Counted from the stretch's first letter, positions 34,454-47,783 are shown. The stretch is 64,000 nt of DNA from Archegozetes longisetosus (GCA_018873245.2 JAEMBT020000001.1:20238141-20302140); one strand, 5' to 3'. Notes: generated by a model from the sequence alone, not told the origin. Program-made: numbers and translations.

Positions 34454-37400
34454 TCAAGGTCTGAAACCAGAAATAGACGGTCTGTGAGACGAACGACGTT
34501 TTCTAATCCGATTTTGTCTCTTAACCGCAGCACTGATTTCAATAGTCATGAATGAAATAACAACTAATACAGTACTTCCGATATTGACGTATAACAAAAT
34601 ATAGGGATAATCTTTGATATAACGACCAACTATAATGGGATCGACAGTTGCAATGGATGCACACGAAACCATTAGAATTCCACAAATAAAGTTTGTCAGT
34701 CTTATATGTTGCTCCATATATGAATAGATACATGGAAATACTGTAGAGAAACCGAATCCCATCATTACAACACCGATTATTAGCATTGTTTCTGATGTAT
34801 TCGCGTAAAAATACATGATTGCATTTGCGATCGATATCAGTATTAGATCACAATATAAGAAATACTTTGGCTCTAATCTAATCGCAAGGACGATACCGAC
34901 TCCGCGGCCCACCGTATAGGCCGCTGACATAGCCGACATTAATAGAGCAGATGTCTCTTCGGATAAATTTAGTTTTGTGTTAACATTAAATGTTGACAAA
35001 TATTCAAAGTTTATGTTTTCCATGCCTTCATAGAAGCAAAACATAATACCACCGATTATTACCATTGACACCAAGTAATTAGTCGATACGTCGTTGTTAT
35101 TATGCTTATAATTATTGTTCAAAAGTTCTTCTTTATCTTCGTCTTTATTTTTATTCAGATCTAACGATGATTTACGTGAGCCGCTCCGCGATTCAGAGCT
35201 TGTCTCTAATTAATTGAATAAATGAAAATAAATTATAGTTTCAAAGCTCTAAAAGTCTGAGTAATTTCTATGGGTTAGGTTCAATTTTTGAATCTAGCTT
35301 AGAATTAGAAGTTAATTTAAGTTAAAGACAATTTCAAATTATATTAGTCTTTTGTCTCAATCTAAACGTTTCATTTTATTTTAACTGCAAAAACACTTAC
35401 AGCAAAAAGATTTTCCTAAGCATACCTCTAAAATATAATCAAATTTGAATGAAGTTCACGAAGACGTGTCTTTTAAAACGACTGTAATTCGAAACTGATA
35501 CTTAACATAACTTACGGAAATAAGACCTAAAGATGCAGACAATAACGCTTACCTGAAATAGCTTACGATATTTTAAAGTATGTATCATATATAATAATAG
35601 AGCTAAATGCAAACTAATGGGTTGCTGTCAATTGTAAGCAAAAGTATTCATTTATAACTTTTAAACTAATTATTTTATTCCATTTTATTATGGAATGTAA
35701 AGTAAGTATTTGAGAATAATTTTGCAAAAGTATTTTAAACTGTAATAGCTATTATATACCAAAGCTTGAATTTTTGTGTTCAGGATTTTTCAATTGAACA
35801 TTTTTTAATCCACTAATAATTATTTTTAGCTCCGATTAATCTATAATATGTGACCCTTTTATAGTTTTGTCAATGAATGCTTTTTATAAAAACCTATTAT
35901 TTACTATGTGGTTTGCGTTCACTTTTTTCAGTCTTTTGTTTGTGACCTTTTATGAAACAGTTATTTCTTTTATCCTTTTTAAATATTTTATATATTAGAG
36001 ATATGAATGTGTCAAAAAATTGGCTTTCAATTTTTAAAAAATATTTCAAGTATCTCAATGTGATTCGGTATTTTTCCGAATAATTAATAGCAAGCCGTCG
36101 AAACCAAAAACTCAGTTTTAATGTAGCTTTTCGTACCTGATTCGTCATCAGTGATTGGTTCGTATTTTTTGACGATATACATTACTATTATTATTACAGC
36201 CGATATTACTAGTAGACCACCAGTAATACAATATGGGATATAAATGTGCGAAACTTTCTCAGCGGTAGCATTACTTGCAAGTTGGCTCTCCAATAAGGTA
36301 TCATTGATTCGAGGCATTATTGGCAAAAGTTTATGAGAGTAGACATAATTGTGATGGTGTAAACCTATTTGCGCATGAAGTGTCATGTTGTTCATACGTG
36401 ATCTTGTACTCTTCGAATGACTCGTAATATTATTAACAAATGAATTAGCTTTTAAGTCATTAGTATCATCCAAGAACTTGATACTAATCAATGGAGCCAA
36501 TAGAGATCCGACTCCAAAAGTGAAATGTAAAGCTTGCATATAAGGGCCGTTTTCGTTTTGCCACATCTCTAATATCCACGCATTACACGCTGTATCAAAA
36601 CCTTGTTGGGATATTTTCAATAATCAAACATATTAATCAGTTGGCAAACTATCTTTATTTTAGGTGAGATAAAACATCAAATATTTTATACTCCCAAACA
36701 ATAAGGCGCAATTCTATTCAATATTGTTTCAAGTTCAACTTGGCTTCAGTTTAAATGGTTTTTACGACTAGTTGTTGCCAATCACGCTCACAAGCCAAAC
36801 AAGAGTTTAGTTAAGCTATGGTGAGTAGTAAGAGAGTGCTTACCCTCACTCATGAGGTATTGATAGCAAGCATGATCTACAACAATTCGTTGGGTAAAAA
36901 CACACTCAAGCAAAATTATTACTTGAAGTCAAATATCAGAGCTTCACTAAGATATATATAGGGTATGAATACCTCCTTCTCCTAAACCAAAAATCACAGA
37001 GACAATTAGAAAGATTTTATAACTCCTGAATATAGGTGTGAGAGTAGTGGCCACTGCCATCAACATCAGATAAAATGCTACCAATAATTGACGGTTCAAA
37101 TAATTGAATATAAAACCACCTTTAAATATGAAAATTATTTTCAAGTAATTAATTGAGTGAATAGCAATCGCAAAATCAGTTTGAAACGAGTTAAACATTA
37201 TTTTTAAGCAAATTACCAGTAAAGGCCCCGATTGTGTATCCGATGGCCATAAGCGAGTTGCCATAAGCCATAGCATCTTGAGTGCTGTCTAATAAACTGA
37301 CGAGGTCTACCCATGTCGGGCCCCATATATTGTACGCGAGTCCCTGTTTTTAACAAAATTTTTAAAAGAGGAATTGCTCAACCCTTTTTCAACAGCTTTT

Positions 37401-37560
37401 GGACATTTGGAAACTTGAATTAGAGACTTTTTGAATTACTTGTTTAGTTCAAAATTGAAAGACTCACATATGCGATGTAACAAAAATAGAGTGCAAAACT
37501 GGTTATCACAAACTGAGTTTTTCTACTATTTGTAGAATCTTGATTAATAGTATTCTCCAT
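34454..37560 (-). CDS. MFS transporter of the MFSD4 / NaGLT1-like group
   Basis: Twelve-helix major facilitator protein of 527 residues, related to sodium-dependent glucose transporter 1 / MFSD4 proteins. Exons: 37560-37468, 37343-37217, 37119-36973, 36601-36137, 35205-34454, all GT-AG and in phase. Typical stretches are GPTWVDLVSLLDST (after TM1), the segment GFDTACNAWILEMW across the exon 3/4 join, and MQALHFTFGVGSLLAPLI. A large extracellular loop in exon 4 has three HHHNY/HSK-type His and four N-glycosylation sites. The central cytoplasmic loop at the exon 4/5 join is rich in Ser, Arg and Lys/Asp/Glu (SSESRSGSRKSS, NKNKDEDKEE). The C-terminus is basic (KRQNRIRKRRSS). Substrate is not deducible; a sugar or polyol is the family guess. 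Intron 4 is 931 bp. Confidence 0.88.
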
Positions 37561-40269
37561 TTAAAATAAACTTTTCATCATTTGTATTCTTATAATGATA
37601 AAGTTCTTGATATCGAAATGAAAGACAAATTATTACAAAACTGCATATTCATATGATTGTGCATTAAAACCAGGTGAAAAAATATCAAACAACCAATAGA
37701 TGTGACTACTCTACTGTTTTACTGAAGTTAACATTGAATATTTTTATATAAAAACTGCTCTCCAGTTGACAAGTTGTGCGTCAACATTAAAGATTGCGCG
37801 ACAAACTAGAGCAATGTTAGGTAACTGTATTTTGAACCACATAAAATCTTAGATAAGGTAATACTTCGACGAATTCTATATGACAAAATACAATTAAATC
37901 GATAAGAATTTTATTCCATATTAATCGACAGATAACATAATGATATTGATTTTAGTATAATCAAAATTGTGATCATACCGTTGCAAACCCAAAAAATCAA
38001 ATCGTTAAGACAAAAGTGATTGTTTCTAGTTAAGGCCAAATTAGTTTGTAGAACTAATCGTTTCGAAAACCTCACTCTGAAGAGTAGACAAATCTTCTGT
38101 AAAAGTGATCAACTATTCAAGAGATGGCAGAACAGAATGTATTATTAGAGCTCATCTTGATTTCATTTTATTAGATTGATTTGAAAATGATTTTGATGAC
38201 TGGTTCTTAATCAACTGCAACCCTATGCAGTGTTAGCAGATTTAAGCGATTTGAAAAAACTAGAGTCAGTTTTATCATTTTTAAATTTGGAACACTTAGG
38301 AGTTTAAAGTTAAAATTATCATAAAGTCCTAACTTTTTGAGTAGAGTTTTTAATTTAGATTAAGATGTTAGATATTTTTTTAAAACTCTTAAATATAAAT
38401 AGACTTCATCAAAGACACTTCAATTATTTATGGACTAAAGTGATAAGAAATTCAAATATATTTACTGTTGAGCCAGTTCACTAAATAGCACTTTCGATAA
38501 TTTTATCAACAGTTCAGTGTAACTTTGAGGGCGTTTTTTATTATTGAATAACCTGTCGAGCATTCTTTAAACGAAATGTAAAGTACCACAAGTTTTTTGC
38601 GTTATGTATTATTTTATAACTTATCGCATACAATAAACTTGAAAATAGTTGCTCAATGCGTTGTCAAAACTTTTATCAACCAAAACAATCAGTATGCTAA
38701 ATATAGCAGTAGTAGTTGCACTTCACCGGCATATAGAAAATATTCACTGTCCATAAAAATAATGGTGTCTTTTAGGAAGGAATAATTTATTAAGAATCAT
38801 AAATTGAACTTCATTAACACTGAGCTCACGCAGAAGCTTAGTTTATCAATTTTTTGAACATTAAGTCAATCAAAACAACATGAAAGAGAAGAGATTCAAA
38901 GATTTAACTTAATTATTATAATTTTGCGACAGAAACGCGTTTAAGATTTCGATTAAAAAGTTGCTTAGCACAGATCTGCTAGATTTTCATTATAATTTGA
39001 TTACCCCACTTAGTAATGTGCTTATGAAATGTTCAATAATCATTTTCATTAAATTCATTCGTAATGTTTTAAATTTATGCTTAAATTATGCGATTTAATC
39101 CACGAATAATTTAGAAATATTTTTCTCATAAGTCACTTGATTTTTGGCAATTTATATTAAAAGTGCAAATTGTATACTTGAGTATATGAAGTCTGTAAGT
39201 GATCCGTTCATTTATTCAGTTACTTTGATGGAAGAGCAGAAAAGGCGCTGCAATTATACACAACTAAAACTCAGAAATGTGTTTATTTCCCTTGAGGTAA
39301 CGTTTACGCAATTTAATTCAAACACAATGCAAATCAAGTTTTTACAATGAATCAAAATTAGGAGAACTGCAGTTCAAGAGAAAATAGTTTTAATAAAAGT
39401 GACACTTAATAATAGTCTCAACTCTATATTTAAATCAGTAGAGAGTAGAGTCCTTTTACCGTGGAGCGACTTTATCAAAACAAATTTATTATTCGAAACC
39501 CTTTTCTCTAGTATTTTATATGCAAATGTAACTCTCAGATCATTTTCAATTGAGGAGTATTTTTTTAACTTCACTTTGAAAACTGTCATCAGTTTTTTGT
39601 AGTAGCAACACATACACCCAGTATTAATCTGCATATATTTTATTATAGAAAATGTTACGTAATATATTAGGTCAGAGTTAGTATAAACCAAGTCTGTTTT
39701 GACGCAAAATTTAATCTGAATAAATTAAGGAGAAAACTGATCTAGATGCTATGTGACCTTACGTGTCTAAATATATTTATCTGTTAATAGTCGTTAGAGG
39801 TGAAACTTTTTTCACTCTCGTTTGACCTAAAAAGTTGTACTCAAACTTTTGCTCTTTCTTCTTTGTTTTATTTTTTCTTATATACTTATAGAAACACATT
39901 GAAAGTCAGTAAATATTCTACTAAAATACGATTATTTTATATTAGTTTTTCTTCGTGTCATTCATTTCTATCGACTATTGAAATAAAAAACCAGGAGTTG
40001 TATAGAAAAATCGGTAATTTATTCGTGAACTTAATAGTGAACATTACAATTTTCTATATAACTGACATTTAAATCGAGACATTAGCACATATGAACTGAA
40101 CAATAATTTAAAATAATAATAGGATAGTTTTAATGGGTCTCACACAATCAATAGTATATTTACATGCATTAGAAAACGTTTTGGCATAAATACTCGTTGA
40201 CAGAACGATACTTCCGATCACAATAAATACAACAATTAGTTCAACGACAAAACAACGTACTAAACGAGT
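37561..40269. other. Intergenic region
   Basis: A+T-rich, without a supportable gene. Open frames at 38.6, 39.1, 39.4 (both strands) and 39.8 kb have biased, low-complexity composition and no family resemblance. Confidence 0.45.
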
Positions 40270-40906
40270 CTATTTCTTGCGGTATCTGTAAATAAATAAA
40301 TCATTCATAAGTTACCTTTCAATTTTTTATGTTTACTATAATTTGAGGTCAGTTAGACTTATGAGATGTAGAAGTTTTGTCACAAATTTTTCAAGATTAA
40401 AAATTCGATTTTAATGCTTACCCTCCACCATAACCGCCATCACCATACCCGCCACCATAACCATCATCATGTCCACCGCCGTATCCGCCATCATCATATC
40501 CACCTCCGTAGCCTCCTCCGAGATCACCACCGTAACCGCCACCGTATCCACCACCATATCCACCACCGTATCCACCACCGTATCCACCACCGTATCCTCC
40601 GCCATAGCTTTCCTTGACGGGCACGTAGACTGGCACTTTAACTGGATATGGCTCTTTCACCGGATAGGGAACTTTGACTGGATAGGGAACTTTGACGGGA
40701 ACTTTGACCGGGACTTTAACGGTCTTGATGATGGGCTTGATGTAGACAGGTGTTGGAATTGGAACTTTAACTGGGTATTTGTTGATGATGTGAACGGGAT
40801 AGTAATGGTCTTCGTATATGTGGATGGGTTCCTTATGGAAAATAGCTTCTGATTGGTATACAATCACTAATACCAATAAAAGCGATAATGAAATTAAATA
40901 CTTCAT
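40270..40906 (-). CDS. Secreted KVP/Gly-Tyr-rich structural protein, short paralogue
   Basis: Two exons (40906-40422 and a 16-nt last exon 40285-40270 encoding only YRKK-stop) give 166 residues. The ATG at 40906 begins a signal peptide (MKYLISLSLLLVLVIVYQ). Then comes a short HIYEDHYYPVHIINKYPVKV region, a block of alternating Lys-Val-Pro and Tyr-Pro-Val-Lys repeats (about residues 40-103), and a C-terminal tract of GGGYGG repeats with a few Asp and His. Low-complexity layout with a signal peptide suggests an extracellular matrix, cuticle, silk or adhesive protein. The last intron splits the final Gly codon exactly as in the long paralogue at 44.6-46 kb, showing common descent. Function is inferred from composition only. 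Confidence 0.85.
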
Positions 40907-41010
40907 GTCTTTCGTATTGTTTGTTGAGCACTTAATCAAATGAAAAAGTTGTTGAAAAAGTTTTCACTTTCTATTTGGTCACTTTGGCATCAACTAAAAC
41001 TCTAGTCAAC

Positions 41011-41130
41011 TGATGTCTAAAGCGTTTTTGTTCTGACTTTTTATACTTTCTCTCGAGTATCGCAAGGAATATAATTTAGTTTACAGCAGACCCAATAGCA
41101 GTCTTCACGATAAACATTACTTAATAACAC
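41011..41130 (-). promoter_or_regulatory. Promoter of the short KVP/Gly-Tyr gene
   Basis: Reverse-strand TATAAAAA (41045-41038) lies 34 bp before an ATCAGTTG initiator (A at 41011), predicting a leader of about 105 nt. A block containing GACTGCTATTGGG (41103-41091, an inverted CCAAT type) sits 46 bp upstream of the TATA box and is followed by ATGTTTATC. The same block with the same spacing precedes the long paralogue. Confidence 0.6.
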
Positions 41131-44100
41131 CACAACTAAAGGTTAACCTAAGTTCTCAGTAGAAATGAGAGGGAGAGTGATAAAGGAAAAAAGGTCAAAA
41201 AGTTGTGCCATAATCTACTTTTTCTTCTACTGGAGTATATTTTCAAGTCTGATAAGAGGAAAATGAATGTCAAATGTGTTTACCGTATTATCTAATAGTT
41301 GTAATACATGTAAAAGTTCACATGTCAGATCGTAATTAATTCAGAGAACTGGGATTTGATTTAATTTTGTGGACGGGTTTCTGATCTCGATTAGTGGGTG
41401 GGATCGTAAAGATCATGAAGAGTTGCACACGTGTTATATTGGGAGGATTTAACACAATAATGATTAATGATCGAGATTAACGATTGAATTATTAGAAAAT
41501 TCTAGTGTGTTTTGTACTCATTTACATCAACTTGTTTACGTTCTGGTGTTTCAAGTTTGATTAAAATTCAGTTTGAGCAAATAACATGACTCGCAATTAA
41601 TAAGAAATTATGGAAAATTTTAACTTTTCGAACTGAAATCTACCAATACCTTAAGTTCGAGAGTTCACTGTAATACCAAATGCGGTACAAATGCAAAGGC
41701 CTGTTATATATTTCAAAATACATAATAATGAGTAATAATTTGCATTGCGTTAATCCAATTAGAAAACAATTTAAGATTCATTAGATTATAGGAATCTTCC
41801 GTACGTTCAACTTAATATATTTACGCGAAAAATTGAAGCGTTTCTTTTAAACAATTCTTACTTAACATAAATATATATAATTGTCATTGCTATTTTGTTG
41901 AAAAAATTCATTTTCACAAGTGATTATCGTGTTAGCGATTTGCTAAACTAATGTTTACTACGATTGCTTGAGCCTTATTCTGTTTTAACGTAACCTTCAA
42001 ATTCTATTCCTAGATTTAATTAAATAGATTGTGATCACCTAAACTTTTATCGTCATAACGATTATTGCATTAATTTCCAATACAACTTGAATTTCAACTT
42101 TTAAACTAATTCTCTATCAGATACAAATAAAGGAAAATAAGTTTTTTTGAGATAAACAAGAATTTACGGATGTAGTCGAGAACATTCACACTGCAAGATC
42201 AATTACACGCGCCAACAATAATTTTATTTAACTTTATTTAATTTAAGTGCGCCCAATATGAACAATAAGCAAACTTATATAAAACTATTGTTGGCATTTG
42301 TTGTCTATTCGAAAGGGTTCAATTTCTTTAAATTTTTCGTTTAAATATGTCAATTTTTTTAGCAAGTCTATTAAGTTGATGATTATTACTCTGAATAAAA
42401 AATCGATTTATGATCGAAAGCATTGTAAATTTTTTCTTTTTTGAAGTTTTGAAACCTATTCAAATTAAGGTTAGCTTTTGCAACTAATGCCTCGAAGATG
42501 TCGAGCATTAAACAAGCGTGTATTACATCGTTTAATAGTTCAACAAGTGAATCACTGGATTTCCCGTTAACTCACTGCTGACCGATTTAACATTTAACCG
42601 ACTTGAAAAACTGAGGAGTTTATTTTTTCGCTTACAGGACAAACTGTAATTTATTGTCGTTTATTAATGCTTGGACAAAATTCAAAAGTCAAATCTAAGG
42701 ACTAGAAAATTCAACTTATAACCAGTTGCATTCTTCAACCATATTCAAACTTATGGTTTATTTTTGCTCATTTAAACTTGTTTAAGACATTGAAAGAAAT
42801 AAACTGATTTATTTTTCAAAACCATTTTCAATGAAAAGTGTCTGAAGTGCCAAATAAATGCTTAGATTTGTTTCATTTATTATATTAAGACTGAGAAGTT
42901 TATAGTAAAGATGTTTTACGAAAATAGAGATTCGAAAGTTACTCTAAATTAAAAGTTGTAAAAGTCTTATGATTTCAATGTAAGAAGCAATCAAACATTT
43001 GAGAATATGTTAAGCCTCTGTTCCTTATAAATGGCGTGTTATTAATTAAATTCCTATTGTAAGTATGCGTGGCGATCCCTGTATTTGTTGATGTTGCAAT
43101 TTAAAATTTTTTTAATTAGCCAATTTTAATTGAAGTTTATACTAGAAGCAAAATTGGATATAATCTGATTGGTGTTTATTAAGTTTGTACTTATCAATAA
43201 TGTTGAGCATTTCCATAATGAACATTGATTATTATGAGGTATATGAGTAACTAGCATGAATTAAAAATTAAATACGATAAAAACTAATGATTTAACTACT
43301 TTTAACTAATTTGATATAAAATGATGATTACTTCAATTAGTATTAATGCTATATTTCCTGATTTATGTTCTGACATCGTTTGCCGCGATTGCACAGGAAG
43401 TGCTTATATTAAATTATAATTACGTGAAACAAGTAATAGAATAATTTCAGTATAAATTAGATGAACAGATGGGTAATACCATGAATTTGTCCAGCAAATC
43501 GCTCGTATTGTTTTTAAGTGAGATGCACGAACAAATCGAATAGTTTGAAAATAATACTTGAATTGCAGGTTTAAGTTGTATTGTATGCCGAAACCTTTAA
43601 TGATACTTGATTTGGTAATAAAGCCACATCAATGTTTGTAACATTCACGCATTTGACAACATTGGTTTGTTTAGCCTCAAGTCATCTTTTTAACACTAAT
43701 TCACTTGAGATCTGACCTTTTTTCTTATTTAAGCTATTAGCGTATGCAATATTTGTTGTCAAATGAGAGCAACTTTTCAAAGCTGAACCTCAATTTTGGC
43801 CCCCCTTTATTATCAGTCGTGAAGCCATTTTGTCGACAGCTTTTAGGAAATGCAAATCTAGGAATAAATGACACTTTTATCTAATGAGTGGCTGACTCAT
43901 TCAAAAATATTGTTAAATAAAAATAAAGACAAAATTAGCTTAACGGATTACGCGCAAGGAGGTTGAAAATCAAAGCATGATCTCAATTTGAAAAGGTAAG
44001 TCTTAAAATTAGAGAATCCATCTTTCCAAAATGTTATCTCATTTAAATTTTCAAACGAGTTGAGTCGCACAATAATTATCAATTATGATAAAAAACTCCA

Positions 44101-44591
44101 TCTAAATAAGTAATGAGCATAAACTGAATTAACAATGAGAATCACAATAAATAATATTACGTGGCTTTTAACGCTTAAAAAACTTAACCTCAAAGTTGTT
44201 GTATGTTTATTACCCGTGAGTTGCAGTCAGACCCGTTTGTGGTTAACTATATTTCATAGTCAACACACCTTTTAAGTTGCAATTGAGTAAAATTAAATCT
44301 TATGGAATAGGTTTGACTGTATCCCAAAACTTAATGATTTAATTGAAATAGATAAGCAGTTGAAAGTACGTTATGATGGATGTTGGGACACGACTAGAAA
44401 TAAAGTTGAATCTACTATTCGATATTAAAACATCTTTATTTGGCAAATTTAACTAATTACAACAATAGATAATTTGTGTAATGATTATTAAGTTAATGAG
44501 AAATCTATTTACAAGTAATCAAATCTAATATCGTTGAGAAATACTTTGGAATAAAATAGCTCATTCAATTCACAGTCGATTGAGTATTTTT
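41131..44591. other. Spacer between the two KVP/Gly-Tyr paralogues
   Basis: About 3.5 kb of A+T-rich DNA without a recognisable gene or remnant third copy of the family. Confidence 0.45.
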
Positions 44592-46047
44592 CTAGCTTTT
44601 ATATCTGTAAAAAGAATCAAAAGATCAATTTCTAACACTTTGCCTTCTCTATGTTCAAATGATGAAAAACATACCCTCCTTTGCCTCCAATATCTCCGCC
44701 ATAGCCACCTCCGATATCTCCACCATAACCACCACCATGGCCTCCAATATCTACTGAGACTCCTTTTCCACCGTAACCACCTCCAATATCTCCACCATAG
44801 CCGCCTCCGATATCTCCTTTTCCACCATAACCACCTCCAATATCTCCACCATAACCACCTCCGATATCTCCTTTTCCACCATAACCACCTCCAATATCTC
44901 CACCATAACCACCTCCAATATCTCCACCATAACCACCTCCGATATCTCCTTTTCCACCATAACCACCTCCAATATCTCCACCATAACCACCTCCGATATC
45001 TCCACCATAACCACCTCCAATATCTCCACCATAACCACCTCCGATATCTCCTTTTCCACCATAACCACCTCCAATATCTCCACCATAGCCACCTCCGATA
45101 TCTCCTTTTCCACCATAACCACCTCCAATATCTCCACCATAGCCACCTCCGATATCTCCTTTTCCACCATAACCACCTCCAATGTCTCCACCGTAACCAC
45201 CTCCGTGGCCTCCAATATCTATTGCGACTCCTTTTCCACCATAACCACCTCCAATGTCTCCACCATAACCACCTCCAATGTCTCCGCCATAACCACCGCC
45301 AATGTCTCCACCGTAACCTCCAAGTGCTTTACCATAACCTCCGATGTCTGCGGCATAACCACCTTCTCCTCCGTACCCACCGCCTTTACCATAACCTCCA
45401 CCGATATCAACACTCACTCCTTTTCCTCCACCGTAACCTCCTCCATAACTGCTCACTTCTACAGCAGCACCCTTCCCACAGTCTGCTCCGCCATAGCCTC
45501 CGCCATAGCCTCCGCCATAGCCTCCTCCATAGCCTCCTCCATAACCACCAGCATCGATGCCATGTCCACCACCATATCCGCCACCGTATCCTCCGCCGTA
45601 ACCTCCTCCATAACTTTCTTTGACTTTTATATAAACGGGTTCTTTTTTAACAATTTTGATTGGGACAATCTGCTTGACGGGATAGGGCTCTTTTACGGGA
45701 TATGGCACTTTGATCGGCACTGGAATATGAACGGGGACTTTCTCTTTGTGGTAAATTGGGACTTTGACAGGATAGGGAACTTTGACCGGGTACGGCACTT
45801 TGACTGGATAGGGCTCCTTCACCGGATATGGCACTTTAACTGGCACTTTTACCGGTACTTTCACAGTCTTGATGACAGGCTTTATGATAACCGGCGTTGG
45901 AACTGGAACTTTAACTGGGTATTTGTTCACGATGTGAACGGGATATTTTTCATCGTGGAACAGATGAATCGGTTCCCAATGGCCTGCTTTGCATTTGTAG
46001 ACTACTGACAATATTGTCAGAAACACAAGTGAAGTCAAATGATTCAT
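44592..46047 (-). CDS. Secreted KVP/Gly-Tyr-rich structural protein, long paralogue
   Basis: Two exons (46047-44675 and a 13-nt last exon 44604-44592 encoding YKS-stop) give 461 residues. It starts with a signal peptide ([21 protein letters not shown]), then [20 protein letters not shown], a Lys-Val-Pro / Tyr-Pro-Val-Lys block longer than in the short paralogue, and about 300 residues of Gly-Tyr repeats. The first part of these is plain GGGYGG; the rest alternates 8-residue GGGYGGDI and 10-residue [10 protein letters not shown] units, so charge alternates Asp/Lys. Reading through the donor gives a longer tail (YVFHH...), but GTATGT at that point and a matching acceptor upstream of 44604 reproduce the paralogue's gene structure. 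An extracellular fibrous or adhesive material is likely; this is inferred from composition. Confidence 0.85.
44684..45340. repeat. Tandem minisatellite coding for GGGYGGDI / [10 protein letters not shown] units
   Basis: Units of 24 bp and 30 bp are arranged in tandem, commonly as 54-bp pairs and sometimes 78-bp trios. Copies differ by a few silent changes (for example CCAATATC versus CCGATATC and CCATAGCC versus CCATAACC). The array keeps the reading frame throughout and is expected to vary in copy number between individuals and to be prone to assembly collapse. Confidence 0.9.
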
Positions 46048-46160
46048 AACTATTGAGAAAAGCAATGACTAAAACAAACTTTTTCAGTGAATGAATAAAG
46101 TTTGCTTATCACTTATCTTAAAAAAGATGTAAATTCGAAACTCAAGATTCAAAAGCTGAA

Positions 46161-46280
46161 TGAAGACAAGACTATTTCTACTCTGGCTTATATACCTATC
46201 TCTGAGGTATCTGAAAATTGCGATTTAGTTTTCATGACAAACCCAATAGCAGTCCCCTTGATAAACATCACATAATAACT
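46161..46280 (-). promoter_or_regulatory. Promoter of the long KVP/Gly-Tyr gene
   Basis: Reverse-strand TATATAAG (46194-46187) lies 33 bp before a TTCATTC initiator (A at 46161). GACTGCTATTGGG (46254-46242) sits 48 bp upstream of the TATA box, followed by the same ATGTTTATC element as in the short paralogue. Conservation of this block between two otherwise diverged upstream regions supports a shared regulator. Confidence 0.6.
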
Positions 46281-47735
46281 TGAAATTCTATTTTTAACTG
46301 GAAGTTTGAGTGAAAGCGAAAACACGTTCTGGACGTAATCTAATTTCTCCAGATTCAGGTGTATATAACGATCATTTTTTCAGGAAGAAAAGTCTCTGAT
46401 GGCGTATTTGATTCAATACCGTTGAAAATAATATATTTTACATATGAGACAATAATTAATTATTAAACAGGAAGACGTGATGTTGTCGGCAAAAGGATTT
46501 ATTTTGTTAATCAATGGGTGTGATTCTACTTAACAGTCGAGACCATTCAATTTCTTTACTTTCGTGTGTCTTTAAATTACTTCGTAAAACGTAAAATTTA
46601 ATAGCATTAAAATTAATTTTTAGCCCTGGGGTCGCTTTCACTTTTCAGCTGGATCTATCATTACATAGTCTGACCTTTTATTATTGTTAAGTACTATTTA
46701 TTTCTTGTTTGAGTCTTCAGCAAAATCTAGAACAAACTTTTTCACGAAAATGATCTTAAAATTTTTGGGAGCTTTCCTAAAGTTAGACAAAGAAAATTGA
46801 AAAATATAGCTTCCAGTTATTTCCTACTAGTTTGTACTGCTCTGACATACTTTTTTAGGTATTGCGTTCACTTTCTGTAAGATTTGAGCAAAGGTATAAC
46901 GACTGAAAGTATAAATTGTTTTACGGGATTTGTAACTGATTGTAATTATTTGTTCTAACACTAGTTGTTAAGATTGAGATAAAAGTGATACGCGAATGGA
47001 AATGCTAACTTTCATTTCATATAACTATCTGATATCAGTTCAATCTTTATATCAAATTTTGAATGACTGTAAACTATAAGGAAAAGCAATACATATGAGA
47101 TACAAACATTTGATTTAACCGAATAATTACAGTGAATTTTTATTTTTTAAGTCTTAAAGAAATTATACGCTTTAAGTGCTCGCAGAAACCTGAAATTTAG
47201 TTCAATAGTAGTTCTTTGTCAACATCCTCGCCTCAAGTCTTTGCAACGACTTAAGTCTAAATTGAATTAAAATTAAGCCAATTTAAAAATATGAAAATAG
47301 AATTAGGCTAACTCCAGCTATGAATAAGAAACTATTTGAAAGCAAGTTTTTCGCCTAATTTTAACATAAACACAATTCTATAACAGACACTGATCTGATG
47401 TAATGGCATTTTTTGTGTTGTATCAATGTTTTGATATACAAAGAGAAAAAGTCATTACTCTGAGTCGCAACTCTATTTCTATCCTTAATTTTTAGCTTGG
47501 ATACTAATAAAATAAAAAAAGGGGGAAATTGAAGCAATCGCTCATAAGTGAGGGAAATAACATTAGATTAGTTGTGGATGTTTAATTGTGTTGTCAGCCA
47601 TATAAGTGACTTCCGACCAAAGGAAATCACTTTATTATGATTTGTTGAGTCACTAGCATTTTCACGCGTGTAACGCTAGAGAACACGAATGTTTAACATT
47701 TAGCGGAGAGTACAATAAAAAAGACTATATGGACA

Positions 47736-47783
47736 GAGTGAGAGTGAGTGAGTGAGAGAGAGAGAGTGAGTGAGTGAGTGAGT

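Noticed and set aside
35897..36148. 83-codon reverse frame in the MFS gene
   Set aside because: It lies mainly in intron 4 and is out of frame with the transporter.
39374..39691. 105-codon reverse frame overlapping a plus-strand frame
   Set aside because: A+T-driven composition, no family resemblance and no splice context.
44632..44674. C-terminal tail [13 protein letters not shown] of the long Gly-Tyr protein
   Set aside because: It follows a GTATGT donor, and a matching acceptor leads to YKS-stop, mirroring the paralogue; the tail is most likely intron sequence.
44684..45340. Regular repeats resembling a CRISPR-like array
   Set aside because: Units are contiguous in-frame codons of a secreted protein with no unique spacers, and the genome is eukaryotic.
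44580..45623. 347-codon plus-strand frame rich in His, Leu and Tyr
   Set aside because: It is the antisense shadow of the GGGYGG repeat array; the same applies to the plus-strand frames at 40,414-40,852 and 45,205-46,008 and to the Glu/Val/Met-rich reverse frames at 44,751-45,413.
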